Shown here: one piece after another, positions 43,336 through 51,020 of the stretch
Layout: each line of letters opens with the position of its first letter
Numbering within the stretch: position 1 is the first letter of the stretch
Assembly: GCF_004803505.1 (NCBI RefSeq)
Contig: NZ_SSWH01000002.1
Coordinates: 303,871-367,870 of the forward strand
Source of the DNA: Arthrobacter echini
GTDB lineage: Bacteria > Actinomycetota > Actinomycetes > Actinomycetales > Micrococcaceae
Reading direction: 5' to 3'
DNA: 64,000 bases
The notes under the pieces: model-generated
The model's database searches: none
What the model saw: the letters and a program-made list of their open reading frames with translations, nothing else
Told to the model about the DNA's origin: nothing
Made by a program: the position numbers and the translations under genes

Positions 43336-43984
43336 ATGGTGCAGTACCGGTTGGATTCTGGAAGTCTTCCGGTCACGAGGATCCTTGTGCTCGGGGGAAC
43401 GGCGTGGCTCGGCCACGCGATCGCAACACGAGCTGTGGCAGCAGGCCATGAGGTCACCTGTCTGGCCCGCGGGGACGCGGTGCCGGCGGGGGTCACGCTC
43501 ATCCGTGCTGATCGGAACGACGACGCAGCTCTGACTCCCGTCGCCACCGGGCTCTGGGACGCGGTCGTCGACGTCGCCCGGGAGCCTGTGCACGTCCGGC
43601 GGGCCGTGCGGGATCTTCAACGCCGTCGGAGACCCTGTGCCCTTTCGGGAGTACCTCAGGACCGTCCGCTCCGTGGCCGGGCACGAGGGCCCCGTGGTCA
43701 GCGTGCCCGAGCAGTGGTTGCTGGAGCAGGGCGTGCAGCAGTGGTCCGGTCAACGGTCCCTGCCCCTGTGACTGGTCGACCGCAGCTGGTACGGCATGAA
43801 CGCCCGCTCCAACCGGCGAGCCGTGGCGGCAGGACTGGCCCTGCGTCCCCTGCGGGAGACGCTCACCGACATCCTGGAGCAGGAACCGGCCCTGACGTCG
43901 ACGGGCACACGCAGCGCGGGTCTTACGGACCAGGAGGAACTGACTCTGCTCGAGACACTCCGCACCGAAGCCTTGTCCTTCTGA
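43336..43984 (+). pseudogene. NAD-dependent epimerase/dehydratase, deleted and interrupted
   Basis: The first part (from ATG 43336) reads RILVLGGTAWLGHAIATRAVAAGHEVTCLARGD, a Rossmann NAD-binding start, up to VDVAREPVHVRRAV near 43610. The reading then jumps frame to GIFNAVGDPVPFREYLRTVRSVAG, VPEQWLLEQGVQQWSG, an in-frame TGA at about 43769, and RSWYGMNARSNRRAVAAGLALRPLRETL onward. Compared with intact homologues of about 330 residues, some 120-150 residues including the YxxxK region are missing. A frameshift, a stop and an internal deletion together make this a clear pseudogene. Confidence 0.75.
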
Positions 43985-44048
43985 CTGCTGCCCCTGGCGT
44001 TCCTCGGGATCCGTGTGGAATGGCCTCACCAGTTGCCGAGAAAGCAAT

Positions 44049-44063
44049 GTAGCACGGTGCTAC
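44049..44063. promoter_or_regulatory. Perfect palindrome at the toxin-antitoxin operon, probable autoregulatory operator
   Basis: GTAGCAC-G-GTGCTAC is a perfect 15-bp palindrome ending 9 bases before the antitoxin ATG. Antitoxins with ribbon-helix-helix or similar domains typically repress their own operon through such sites (known for type II systems; binding here is inference). Confidence 0.55.
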
Positions 44064-44072
44064 CATCAAGTC

Positions 44073-44432
44073 ATGGCCAGAACCACACCACCGACCCGAC
44101 TACCCGCGGACGTCTACGAGTCCGCCGTCGCCGCGGCAGGTGTCACCTCCCGCACAGTGCCACAGCAAATTGCGCACTGGGCGCGCATCGGCCGTGAGTT
44201 GGAGATGTCGCCGCGGGTGAACCACCGCGAGATCATTCGGGTCCTTGCAGGCACGGGCTCCTACGACACGCTCGGCGAGCAGGAGCAGGCCATCGTCCGC
44301 GAGGAGTGGACTGCTCGCCAGTCGACGCTGCGGGGCACGCTGAACTACGCGGACGAGTTCACAGCCAATGGCGAGTCCTACTCGGAGATCGACGAGAACG
44401 GCAACGTCGTGGTGTATCCGGCCCGCAGCTGA
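44073..44432 (+). CDS. ParD-like antitoxin-family protein
   Basis: A 119-residue protein. Its first half, TPPTRLPADVYESAVAAAGVTSRTVPQQIAHWARIGRELE, resembles the ParD-like/DUF3423 antitoxin family (ribbon-helix-helix type DNA-binding N-terminus). The second half, EEWTARQSTLRGTLNYADEFTANGESYSEIDENGNVVVYPA, is a tail that could wrap the toxin. The stop overlaps the start of the Zeta-like gene by one base (TGATG), and a perfect palindrome lies just upstream, both typical of type II toxin-antitoxin operons. The exact antitoxin class is inferred, and there is no strong ribosome-binding site. Confidence 0.65.
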   Translation: MARTTPPTRLPADVYESAVAAAGVTSRTVPQQIAHWARIGRELEMSPRVNHREIIRVLAGTGSYDTLGEQEQAIVREEWTARQSTLRGTLNYADEFTANGESYSEIDENGNVVVYPARS

Positions 44433-44998
44433 TGCCACTGCTGCATCTCCTCGTCGGACCCGATGGGGCCGGGAAGTCCAGCTACGTTCGCGATGTCGTC
44501 GAGCCGGTGACGCATCTGCCCGTCATCAACGCCGACGAGATCGCCGCGTCGCTATGGCCCGGCGCCCAGGTCGAGCACGCGTACGAGGCCGCGCAGATCG
44601 CCGAGACCCAGCGTCGCGAGAAACTCGCCGCACAGGAGTCATTCATCTCCGAGACGGTGTTCTCGCACCCGAGCAAGGTCGATCTCGTCTCCGACGCCGT
44701 GGCAGCCGGCTATCTCGTGCACCTGCACGTCATCATGGTGCCCGTCGAGCTGACCGTGCAGCGCGTCCTCGATCGCGTGCGACGCGGTGGCCATGAGGTG
44801 CCTGAGCAGAAGATTCGCGACCGCTACGAGCGGCTGTGGGATCACGTCAGCCTCGCGATTCGGATCGCCGACATGACCGAGGTGTTCGACAACAGCAATG
44901 CTCGGACGCCGTTCCGCCTGTGCACGACGTATCGGCACGGGGCAGTGATCGGCTCTCCGCACTGGCCCGTCTGGACCCCGGACGTGATGCGAGGGTGA
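44432..44998 (+). CDS. Zeta toxin-family P-loop kinase
   Basis: A 188-residue protein with Walker A GPDGAGKSS (residues 9-17), then VINADEIAASLWPGA (Asp35 region, nucleotide/substrate side), RREKLAAQESFISETVFSHPSKVDLV, and VQRVLDRVRRGGHEVPEQKIRDRYERLW as the later kinase helices. This arrangement is that of Zeta toxins and related P-loop kinases, which phosphorylate UDP-GlcNAc precursors and block cell-wall synthesis. It is directly coupled to the antitoxin-like gene. It could also be a benign NadR-like or AAA kinase; the TA context favours toxin. Confidence 0.7.
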   Translation: MPLLHLLVGPDGAGKSSYVRDVVEPVTHLPVINADEIAASLWPGAQVEHAYEAAQIAETQRREKLAAQESFISETVFSHPSKVDLVSDAVAAGYLVHLHVIMVPVELTVQRVLDRVRRGGHEVPEQKIRDRYERLWDHVSLAIRIADMTEVFDNSNARTPFRLCTTYRHGAVIGSPHWPVWTPDVMRG

Positions 44999-45120
44999 CC
45001 AGGACCGTGTGCCGCGGAACGGGCGCTGCGGTCGATCGAAACGGTGCGCCAACGCGTCGGGAACCACCAGTAGACTGCGAGCATGCTGGCCGTTGATGCT
45101 CCGACCGTCGAGACGCTCCC

Positions 45121-46173
45121 GTGACGCTGCAGGGGGAGAAGCTCGACCGGGAAGGATCCCTGCAGGCCCTGACGGATCGCGCCGAAGCAGCCCGGAGTTC
45201 CATATCTGATGCGCTCGCCCTGGCAGCCGACCTCGGACCCGTGGCGCCCCTGCCCGGGTCCGGCAGAACCGCCGATGCCTGGCGGCTCCTGACCACCCTT
45301 GCCGCAGTCGATCTCTCCGTGGCCCGGGCCGTCGAACCGCACCTGGACGCCCTCGCGATCCTCGCCCAGGCCGGACTCGCCGACCGGATCGAGGACGACG
45401 GCACGCACACCGGGACCTGGGGTGTCTTCGCCGCGGAAGGGCCGGGCGTCGCCGTCGTCGCATCGCCCGGTCCGGACGGCTGGCGACTGACCGGCACGAA
45501 GCCCTGGTGCTCCCTCGCCGATCACCTCCACCGCGCGATCGTCACGGCGCACGTGGGCGACGGCGAGCGCCGCGCCTTCGCCGTCGACCTCCGTTCCGAC
45601 GCAGTCACCATCGATCCGCCCGATGCCTGGGTGAGCCGTGGCCTGCCATCCATCACGAGCTGCTCCGTCCACTTCGACGCTGCCACGGCGATCCCCGTGG
45701 GTGGGACGAACTGGTACCTGCACCGGGACGGATTCGCCTGGGGAGGCATCGGCGTGGCGGCGTGCTGGTTCGGTGGGGCCCTCGGTGTCGCCCGGACGAT
45801 GCTCACCTCAGCCGGACGCCGCGCGCCCGACCAGATAGGGCTCCTGCACCTGGGCCGGGTCGATGCCGCACTCCACGAGGCCCGAACGGTTCTGGCAGAG
45901 GCAGCCGACGCCGTCGACTCCGGCCGGGCCTCCGGACAGGACGGCGCACTGCTCGCTGCCCGGGTGCGCTCCACGGTCTTCCGCTGCGCCGAACTCGTGC
46001 TCGAGGCCGCCGCCCACGGGCTCGGACCCGCACCGCTCGCCTTCGACGAGGCCCACGCCGCACGGGTGGCCGATCTGACCCTGTACCTGCGCCAGCACCA
46101 TGCGGAGCGGGACGATGCCGCGCTCGGGGGCAGAGTCCTCGCCCGCGCCGCCGAGGGGGACGTGGAATGGTGA
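45121..46173 (+). CDS. Acyl-CoA dehydrogenase-like protein
   Basis: A 350-residue protein of the acyl-CoA dehydrogenase fold but short for the family (about 380 or more). GVFAAEGPGVAVVASPGPDGWRLTGTKPWCSLADHLHRAIVTA covers the FAD-binding middle domain with the T-G-x-K-x(W/Y) motif, and FAWGGIGVAACWFGGALGVARTML the start of the C-terminal helical domain. The usual catalytic Glu is not obvious. It is first of a three-gene overlapping unit. GTG start with AGGGGGAG nearby downstream and no clear upstream site; the start is moderately certain. Confidence 0.75.
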   Translation: MTLQGEKLDREGSLQALTDRAEAARSSISDALALAADLGPVAPLPGSGRTADAWRLLTTLAAVDLSVARAVEPHLDALAILAQAGLADRIEDDGTHTGTWGVFAAEGPGVAVVASPGPDGWRLTGTKPWCSLADHLHRAIVTAHVGDGERRAFAVDLRSDAVTIDPPDAWVSRGLPSITSCSVHFDAATAIPVGGTNWYLHRDGFAWGGIGVAACWFGGALGVARTMLTSAGRRAPDQIGLLHLGRVDAALHEARTVLAEAADAVDSGRASGQDGALLAARVRSTVFRCAELVLEAAAHGLGPAPLAFDEAHAARVADLTLYLRQHHAERDDAALGGRVLARAAEGDVEW

Positions 46174-47534
46174 GCTTCACGCACGACGACGAGAGCACGC
46201 CCGAGACCCACTGGAGAGCCTGGGAGCAGGACCGCCCAGGAAAGGACCTCCAGATCGAGGAACTCTTCGACGGACGCCTGCCCGCCCGGTTCCTCCTGCT
46301 CGCGGCCCACCCTGACGACGAGACGCTGGGAGCGGGAGGCCTGCTCGCCCGGCTGGCACGCGAGGGCGTCCGGTGCGACGTCGTCGTCCTCACCGACGGC
46401 GAGGCCTCCCACCCGTCCTCCCCCACCTACTCCCCGGCACAGCTGGCCGGGCTGAGGCGCACCGAAGTGGCCAACGCCGTCCAGGTCCTGGCGCCGGCAG
46501 CGGCGCTCACCTTCGAGGGCCTGCCCGATGGCGGAGTCACCGAGGAGGACGTCGCGGCGGTCCTCCGCCGGCTGCTGCTCCAGGGCGAGGCGCCCCGGAC
46601 GCTGGTCGCCGCGCCCTGGCGCCATGACGGCCACACCGACCACGACGCCGTCGGGCGCGCGGCGGCAGAGGTGTGCAGGGAGCACCAGAGCCCCCTACTC
46701 GAGTACCCGATCTGGCTCTGGCACTGGGGCGCCGCCGAGGAGCAGGCGGACCAGCTCGCGGAATTGCACCTGCTCCAGCTCGGCACGGATGACCACACAC
46801 GGAAGACCTCCGCCCTCGCCTCCCACGTCTCGCAGGTGACGCCGCTGTCCGCGGCTCCCGGCGACGAGGTGTTGCTGTCGGCGGACTTCCTGGCGCACTT
46901 CGACCGCAACTACGAGGCCTTCTTCGTCTCGGAGGGATCCTCGACCTTCGAGCGGCTCCATCAGGACAAGGCGGACCCGTGGGAGGTGGCGGAGCGCTTC
47001 TACGAGCAGCGCAAGCGCGCTCTCACCATCGCGAGCCTCCCCAGGGACCGCTTCTGCCGCACGCTGGAGATCGGCTGCTCCGTGGGGTCACTGACGAAGG
47101 AACTCGCGGCCGTCTCGGACAACGTACTGGCCCTCGACACCAGCGAGACCGCCGTCCGCCGGACCGCGGAGGTGCTCAGCACCAACGACGCCGCGGAGGC
47201 CAGACTCGCCACGGTGCCCCGGGACTGGCCCCGGGAGGACGGCCCGTTCGATCTCGTGGTGCTTTCCGAGACGGGGTACTTCCTCTCCTCGGACCAGCTC
47301 GACGAGGTGATCTCCCTGATCCTGGCCTCCCTGGACGACGACGGCGTACTCGTCCTGTGCCACTGGAACCATCCGATCGAGGGCTGGGAGCTCGACGGCG
47401 TCGACGTCCACGAGCGCGTCCGTCAGGTCGGGAGCCTCACCACGCTCGCGCTGCACACGGAGGAGGACTTCCTGCTGGAGGTCTTCGTCCCGCCGCCCGG
47501 CGACTCGGTGGCGAGGCGTGAGGGTCTGCTGTGA
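46167..47534 (+). CDS. PIG-L deacetylase-like domain fused to SAM methyltransferase
   Basis: A 455-residue fusion. Residues about 40-230 are a PIG-L/LmbE-type domain with the AAHPDDETLGAGG metal motif (His-Pro-Asp-Asp), VVVLTDGEASHPSSP, and late APWRHDGHTDHDAVGRAA with HxxH, which together form a zinc-dependent N-deacetylase site. Residues about 285-450 are a NodS-like methyltransferase with RTLEIGCSVGSLTKELAA (motif I), VLALDTSETAVRR and DLVVLSETGYFLSSDQL. The ATG overlaps the end of the acyl-CoA dehydrogenase-like gene (7 bases). The fusion suggests sequential deacetylation and methylation of one glycan or sugar-nucleotide (inference). Confidence 0.85.
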   Translation: MVSFTHDDESTPETHWRAWEQDRPGKDLQIEELFDGRLPARFLLLAAHPDDETLGAGGLLARLAREGVRCDVVVLTDGEASHPSSPTYSPAQLAGLRRTEVANAVQVLAPAAALTFEGLPDGGVTEEDVAAVLRRLLLQGEAPRTLVAAPWRHDGHTDHDAVGRAAAEVCREHQSPLLEYPIWLWHWGAAEEQADQLAELHLLQLGTDDHTRKTSALASHVSQVTPLSAAPGDEVLLSADFLAHFDRNYEAFFVSEGSSTFERLHQDKADPWEVAERFYEQRKRALTIASLPRDRFCRTLEIGCSVGSLTKELAAVSDNVLALDTSETAVRRTAEVLSTNDAAEARLATVPRDWPREDGPFDLVVLSETGYFLSSDQLDEVISLILASLDDDGVLVLCHWNHPIEGWELDGVDVHERVRQVGSLTTLALHTEEDFLLEVFVPPPGDSVARREGLL

Positions 47535-48217
47535 CTCCGGGCCAGCTCGCCGTCGTCGTTCCCGCCCGCGACGAGGAGGAGTGGCTGCCTGCCTGCCTCG
47601 CTGCCCTCGACACCGCGCGCAAGCACCTCCTGACCACCGTGCCCGGCATCCCCGTGAGTGTCACCGTAGTACTGGATCGGTGCTCCGACGGCTCGGCGCG
47701 TGCGACACGGAGCGTACCGGGCGTGTCGGCGCTGGCAGGGGACTTCGGTTCGGTGGGCGCTGCACGCGACGCCGGGGTCCGCTTCGCCCTGGCACGCTCG
47801 CACGCTCTACCGGGCCGCACCTGGCTCGCCAACACCGACGCGGATACGCTCGTTCCCCGGAACTGGCTGGTACGGCAGCACCAGCTCGCGGGCCACTACG
47901 ATCTCGTGCTCGGCACCGTTCGCCCCACGCTGACGGCCGACAACGCCGAGCGGTGGCGGCTGTGGTCCAGCGCCTACGTGCCCGACGACGGCCACCCCCA
48001 TGTCCACGGCGCCAATCTCGGGATCAGGGGCAGTACCTACAGGGAACTCGGTGGCTTCGCTCCCCTCGCAGCGGACGAGGACGTCGATCTGGTGCGGCGC
48101 GCGAAGATCGGCGGTGTGCGATGGATCGCCTCGGGAGAGCTTCAGGTGACGACGTCGTCGCGCACCGTCGGTCGCGTCGAGGCCGGCTTCTCGACCTATC
48201 TGCGCATGCTCGGGTGA
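47531..48217 (+). CDS. Family-2 glycosyltransferase
   Basis: A 228-residue GT2-type glycosyltransferase: N-terminal LAVVVPARDEEEWLPACLAAL, VVLDRCSDGSARA (nucleotide-sugar pocket), TWLANTDADTLVPRNWL with the DxD motif, and HVHGANLGIRGSTYRELGGFAPLAADEDVDLVRRA in the acceptor half. It lacks a transmembrane segment, so is cytosolic or peripheral. The GTG start overlaps the previous stop by four bases. It completes a three-gene cassette that may build a modified sugar. Confidence 0.85.
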   Translation: MTPGQLAVVVPARDEEEWLPACLAALDTARKHLLTTVPGIPVSVTVVLDRCSDGSARATRSVPGVSALAGDFGSVGAARDAGVRFALARSHALPGRTWLANTDADTLVPRNWLVRQHQLAGHYDLVLGTVRPTLTADNAERWRLWSSAYVPDDGHPHVHGANLGIRGSTYRELGGFAPLAADEDVDLVRRAKIGGVRWIASGELQVTTSSRTVGRVEAGFSTYLRMLG

Positions 48218-48218
48218 G

Positions 48219-48971
48219 TCAGCAGGCATCCGGGGACCTGCCGGGATCAGCGGTCTGCCGACCGGCTGCGAGCGCATCCGCAGCGACGGGGCCGGGTCGG
48301 GCAGGGTCCGCCCCGCGGAGGAAGAATGCCCCGAGCGAGCCTGCGAGGGTGGCGAAGACGGCGACGGAGTAGACCGCCAGCAGGACCTGGAGAATACGTG
48401 CGAACGTCGTCGAGGACGTCAGCCCGGCGCCCGTGATCGTCGCCATCGCTGATTCGAAGAGTGAGTCGGCGTAGGAGTCGTACACGCCGGTGGCGTAGAG
48501 CAGTTGGCTGGAGGCGAGGATCACCACGGCCGTGACCGCGATGAGCCACCCGATACGGCTCGAGAGCAGGCGTCCTGCCGATCGGGAACCACGCACCCCG
48601 GCCGAGATGATGCCGCCGAAACGGGCCAGACGGGCGAAGCGGATGAAGCGAAGCGCCTGCAGGGCGCGGAAGAACCGCAGGAAGGGCACCAGCAGGAAGA
48701 CCACCTGCCACCAGTTCCTCTTCCAGAAGGCGCCACTGAACCGGGCCACATAGGCCCTGAGCAGGAACTCGGCCACGAAGACGGCCCAGAACACCCAGCC
48801 GAGCACTGTGAAGGTGGTCGTCACACCGGGGGACGTCGCCAGCAGTTGTCCGAGGACGACGAAGAGGAAGATGATCCCGAGAATGCCCATCGGCTTGTCG
48901 AGCCGGGCGGCGAGAACTTCCGCCTTCCATTCGCCCGACTCCACCGTCGACGTCGTGCCCTCCTCGATCAC
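48219..48971 (-). CDS. Ion-transporter/voltage-gated channel-like protein, selectivity filter not recognisable
   Basis: A 250-residue membrane protein with six helices in the voltage-gated cation-channel layout. The fourth helix carries spaced positive charges (FLRFFRALQALRFIRFARLARFGG), as in voltage sensors, and a pore-helix-like segment ESAMATITGAGLTSSTTFARI follows helix five. The TVGYGD-type selectivity filter is not present; TITGAGL occupies its place. Such filter-less members occur in actinobacteria and their function is unknown. The ATG overlaps the DUF421 gene stop by four bases. Confidence 0.7.
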   Translation of the reverse strand: MIEEGTTSTVESGEWKAEVLAARLDKPMGILGIIFLFVVLGQLLATSPGVTTTFTVLGWVFWAVFVAEFLLRAYVARFSGAFWKRNWWQVVFLLVPFLRFFRALQALRFIRFARLARFGGIISAGVRGSRSAGRLLSSRIGWLIAVTAVVILASSQLLYATGVYDSYADSLFESAMATITGAGLTSSTTFARILQVLLAVYSVAVFATLAGSLGAFFLRGADPARPGPVAADALAAGRQTADPGRSPDAC

Positions 48972-49492
48972 GACGAAGGGCTGGGATATCCGACGACCCC
49001 GCGCAGCGCTGCTGCGCTACCGAGCGAGTTGTTCGGGATGACACTGAGCTTGCCGTTGGTCTCGAGTACGACGGCGCCGACGCTGGACAGATCGCCCGCG
49101 CCGGAGACCCTGACGGCCTGGAAGACCTCCGATTCCGTGAGCCTGTTCCGCTGTAGCTCCTCCGTCTGCAACTCTCCGTCGACCACGAGCGCCGTGGGTC
49201 GGGCCGTGATCGTCTTCCGCGCCGCGGGCCAGCGAGCGGAGATCCACGCGACGAGGAACTGGAGACCGGCCAGTAGCAGGAGTGCGGCCAGTCCCTCGGT
49301 GTAGGAGACGTCAGAACTGAGCAGGATGGTCGCCAGGGTAGAACCGAGGGCCACCGTGATGACGAAGTCGAAGGCGTTCAACTGGCCCAGGGTCCGCTTG
49401 CCCGATACCCGCAGGAGGCCGACGAGGGTCACGTAGGAGACTGCACCTACGATCAGGACGCGAAGAATATCGGCCCAGGAGTCGAACCACAC
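48968..49492 (-). CDS. DUF421 (YetF-type) membrane protein
   Basis: A 174-residue protein of the DUF421 family: three N-terminal helices with VSYVTLVGLLRVSGKRTLGQLNAFDFVITVALGSTLATILL, then a soluble C-terminal domain with ARPTALVVDGELQTEELQRNRLTESEVFQAVR. YetF-type proteins are linked to spore or cell-envelope processes in other bacteria but function is not established. The GTG start has AGGAGTAG upstream, three bases after the copper-binding-like gene. Confidence 0.82.
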   Translation of the reverse strand: MWFDSWADILRVLIVGAVSYVTLVGLLRVSGKRTLGQLNAFDFVITVALGSTLATILLSSDVSYTEGLAALLLLAGLQFLVAWISARWPAARKTITARPTALVVDGELQTEELQRNRLTESEVFQAVRVSGAGDLSSVGAVVLETNGKLSVIPNNSLGSAAALRGVVGYPSPSS

Positions 49493-49495
49493 AGG

Positions 49496-49909
49496 CTACT
49501 CCTGACCCATCGAGGCCAGAAGTGCTGCACAGGCCCGCTCGCAGCGCCTGCAGGCCTCGGCGCAGATGCGGCAGTGCTCGTGCATCTGCGCATGCTGGTC
49601 GCACTCGTCGCCGCAGGCCTTGCACGCAGCCCGGCAGGCCTCGAGGACGGCCCTGCTGACGTCGGAATTGTAACTCGTCTGACGGGAGAGCACGCGGCCG
49701 GTGGCATCACAGACGTCCGCGCAATCGAGGTTGGTGCGGATGCAGGCGCGCAGCTCGGCCACCATGTCCTCGGCAAGACAGGCATCGGCGCAGGCCGTGC
49801 AGGTCTGGGTGCACTCGAAACAGGCATCGATGCATTCGGCCAGCAGATTGCGATCGAACCCGCTACGCTGCTGCGGGTAGGTATCGAGCATGGCTCCGGC
49901 GTTCGTCAT
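49496..49909 (-). CDS. Cys-rich four-helix copper-binding-like protein (DUF326 type)
   Basis: A 137-residue, very Cys-rich helical protein: LLAECIDACFECTQTCTACADACLAED, CIRTNLDCADVCDATG, EACRAACKACGDECDQHAQMHEHCRICAEACRRCERACAALL. The CxxxC and CxxC patterns spread over four helices match DUF326/Csp1-type copper-storage proteins. Cytosolic copper storage or buffering is the likely role (family knowledge; the metal is not shown). The ATG has GGAGATCATC upstream, and it leads an operon with DUF421 and the channel-like protein. Confidence 0.82.
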   Translation of the reverse strand: MTNAGAMLDTYPQQRSGFDRNLLAECIDACFECTQTCTACADACLAEDMVAELRACIRTNLDCADVCDATGRVLSRQTSYNSDVSRAVLEACRAACKACGDECDQHAQMHEHCRICAEACRRCERACAALLASMGQE

Positions 49910-50107
49910 GATGATCTCCTCCAGATCGGACGTATCCGTTCGGACACATGATCGACAGTACGCTGAGCACTTCGTGGGCTGCCACTGCCGGCATATACGG
50001 CGATCCTCTGTCGTTGACCTGTTCAGCGGCGACTCACAGAGGTGCAGGTACCCCTTCTCGTCCCTCATTCCTCCCGCCCCGGCGGGTTCACCACAAGGAG
50101 ATCAACC

Positions 50108-50368
50108 ATGATCGGTTTCATCGTCGCCGGACTCATCATCGGCGCGCTCGCACGCCTCATCAAGCCCGGGAAGCAGAACCTCGGCCTCCTCGCCACGCTG
50201 CTGCTCGGCCTGGTGGGCTCCATCATCGGCGGCCTGATCGCGAATCTGTTGGGCACCGGTGGCATTTTCGAACTCAACGTCGTCGGATTCATCGTGGCCG
50301 TCATCGCGGCGGTCCTGCTGATCGGCGTCGCCGAGGGCATCGCCGGCCGCCGCAAGGTCACCCGGTAA
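50108..50368 (+). CDS. GlsB/YeaQ/YmgE family small membrane protein
   Basis: An 86-residue membrane protein of the transglycosylase-associated (GlsB/YeaQ/YmgE) family: IGFIVAGLIIGALARLIKPGKQ, GLLATLLLGLVGSIIGGLIANLLG and IVAVIAAVLLIGVAEGI, three helices with Gly-rich packing. Function is unknown; members often respond to stress. A good ribosome-binding site (AAGGAGATC) precedes the ATG, and a likely terminator follows at 50390-50414. Confidence 0.85.
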   Translation: MIGFIVAGLIIGALARLIKPGKQNLGLLATLLLGLVGSIIGGLIANLLGTGGIFELNVVGFIVAVIAAVLLIGVAEGIAGRRKVTR

Positions 50369-50389
50369 GTCCTACCGGATCACTGCACG

Positions 50390-50414
50390 AGGGGCGGCTC
50401 CCGGTCGCCCCTTT
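50390..50414 (+). terminator. Likely intrinsic terminator of the GlsB/YeaQ gene
   Basis: AGGGGCG and CGCCCCT form a 7-bp stem with a 9-base loop, followed by TTTC, about 20 bases after the stop. GC-rich stem plus a short T-run is terminator-like. Confidence 0.6.
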
Positions 50415-50496
50415 CGCGTACTCGACCGCATGCGGCCCGCGGGGCCTGTCCGATGGCAGGACACCGCACGGCCCGCGGGTGGAGCAGCCGCGTCGT

Positions 50497-50838
50497 TCCC
50501 ACCGGCAGGGCTCGAGCAGTGGGATAGAACGACCCTTACCGCCGGCAGGGCAAGAGCAGTGGGAGGGAGCACCCCTTCCCACCGGCAGAGCCCGAGCAGT
50601 GGGATAGAACGACCCTTACCGCCGGCAGGGCATGAGCAGTGGGAGAGAGCGCCCACACCGAGCGTGGTTCCCACCAGCGGGGCTCGAGTACTGGAAGAGA
50701 GCGCCCGCACCGCGTCGTTCCCAGTGCAAGAGCTCGAGCAGTGGGATAGAACGCCCCATCCCGCCGGGAAAGCCCGAGCAGTGGGAGGGAGCACCCGCAC
50801 CGAGCGTGGTTCCCACCAGCGGGGCTCGAGCAGTGGGA
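50497..50838. repeat. 28-bp hairpin repeat array B (eight units)
   Basis: Eight 28-bp units with starts at 50497, 50537, 50577, 50617, 50669, 50719, 50759 and 50811. The full form is TCCCAC, 16 bases ending GAGCA, GTGGGA; units 1, 3 and 8 have perfect stems, units 2 and 4 have TACCGC at the left, unit 6 TCCCAG, unit 7 TCCCGC and unit 5 CTGGAA at the right. Start-to-start spacing is 40, 40, 40, 52, 50, 40 and 52 bp. Units 1-4 form two alternating subtypes. The sequences between units (GGGAGCACC, AGAACGACCC) also recur. Confidence 0.85.
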
Positions 50839-51020
50839 GGGAGCACCCCGCACCGAGCGTCGTTCGACTGCACCCGACGCCGCAGGACCAGCTCGATCGC
50901 AGGAGGCGGCACGCCCTCGGCTCCCCGCTCGTTCAGCAGATACCAGTACCCAGAGAAGTGTCAGGGCACCGGTGTAGCGTTAATCGACACAGGGCACAGA
51001 TGCGTTCGAAAGGCTCACTC

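Larger units (their letters stand above)
50369..51020. other. Intergenic region containing terminator and hairpin array B
   Basis: About 650 bases between the GlsB-type gene and the LolA-like gene, both on plus. It contains a terminator hairpin, then the eight-unit hairpin array 50497-50838. Bases 50850-51000 hold nothing coding; a promoter for the LolA-like gene probably lies around 50940-51000. Confidence 0.6.

Noticed and set aside
27852..50838. Hairpin arrays as CRISPR arrays
   Set aside because: Units contain mismatches, distances between units are 12-34 bases with recurring sequence rather than unique spacers, there are no cas genes, and the repeated unit is a palindrome of 28 bases with variable left stem.
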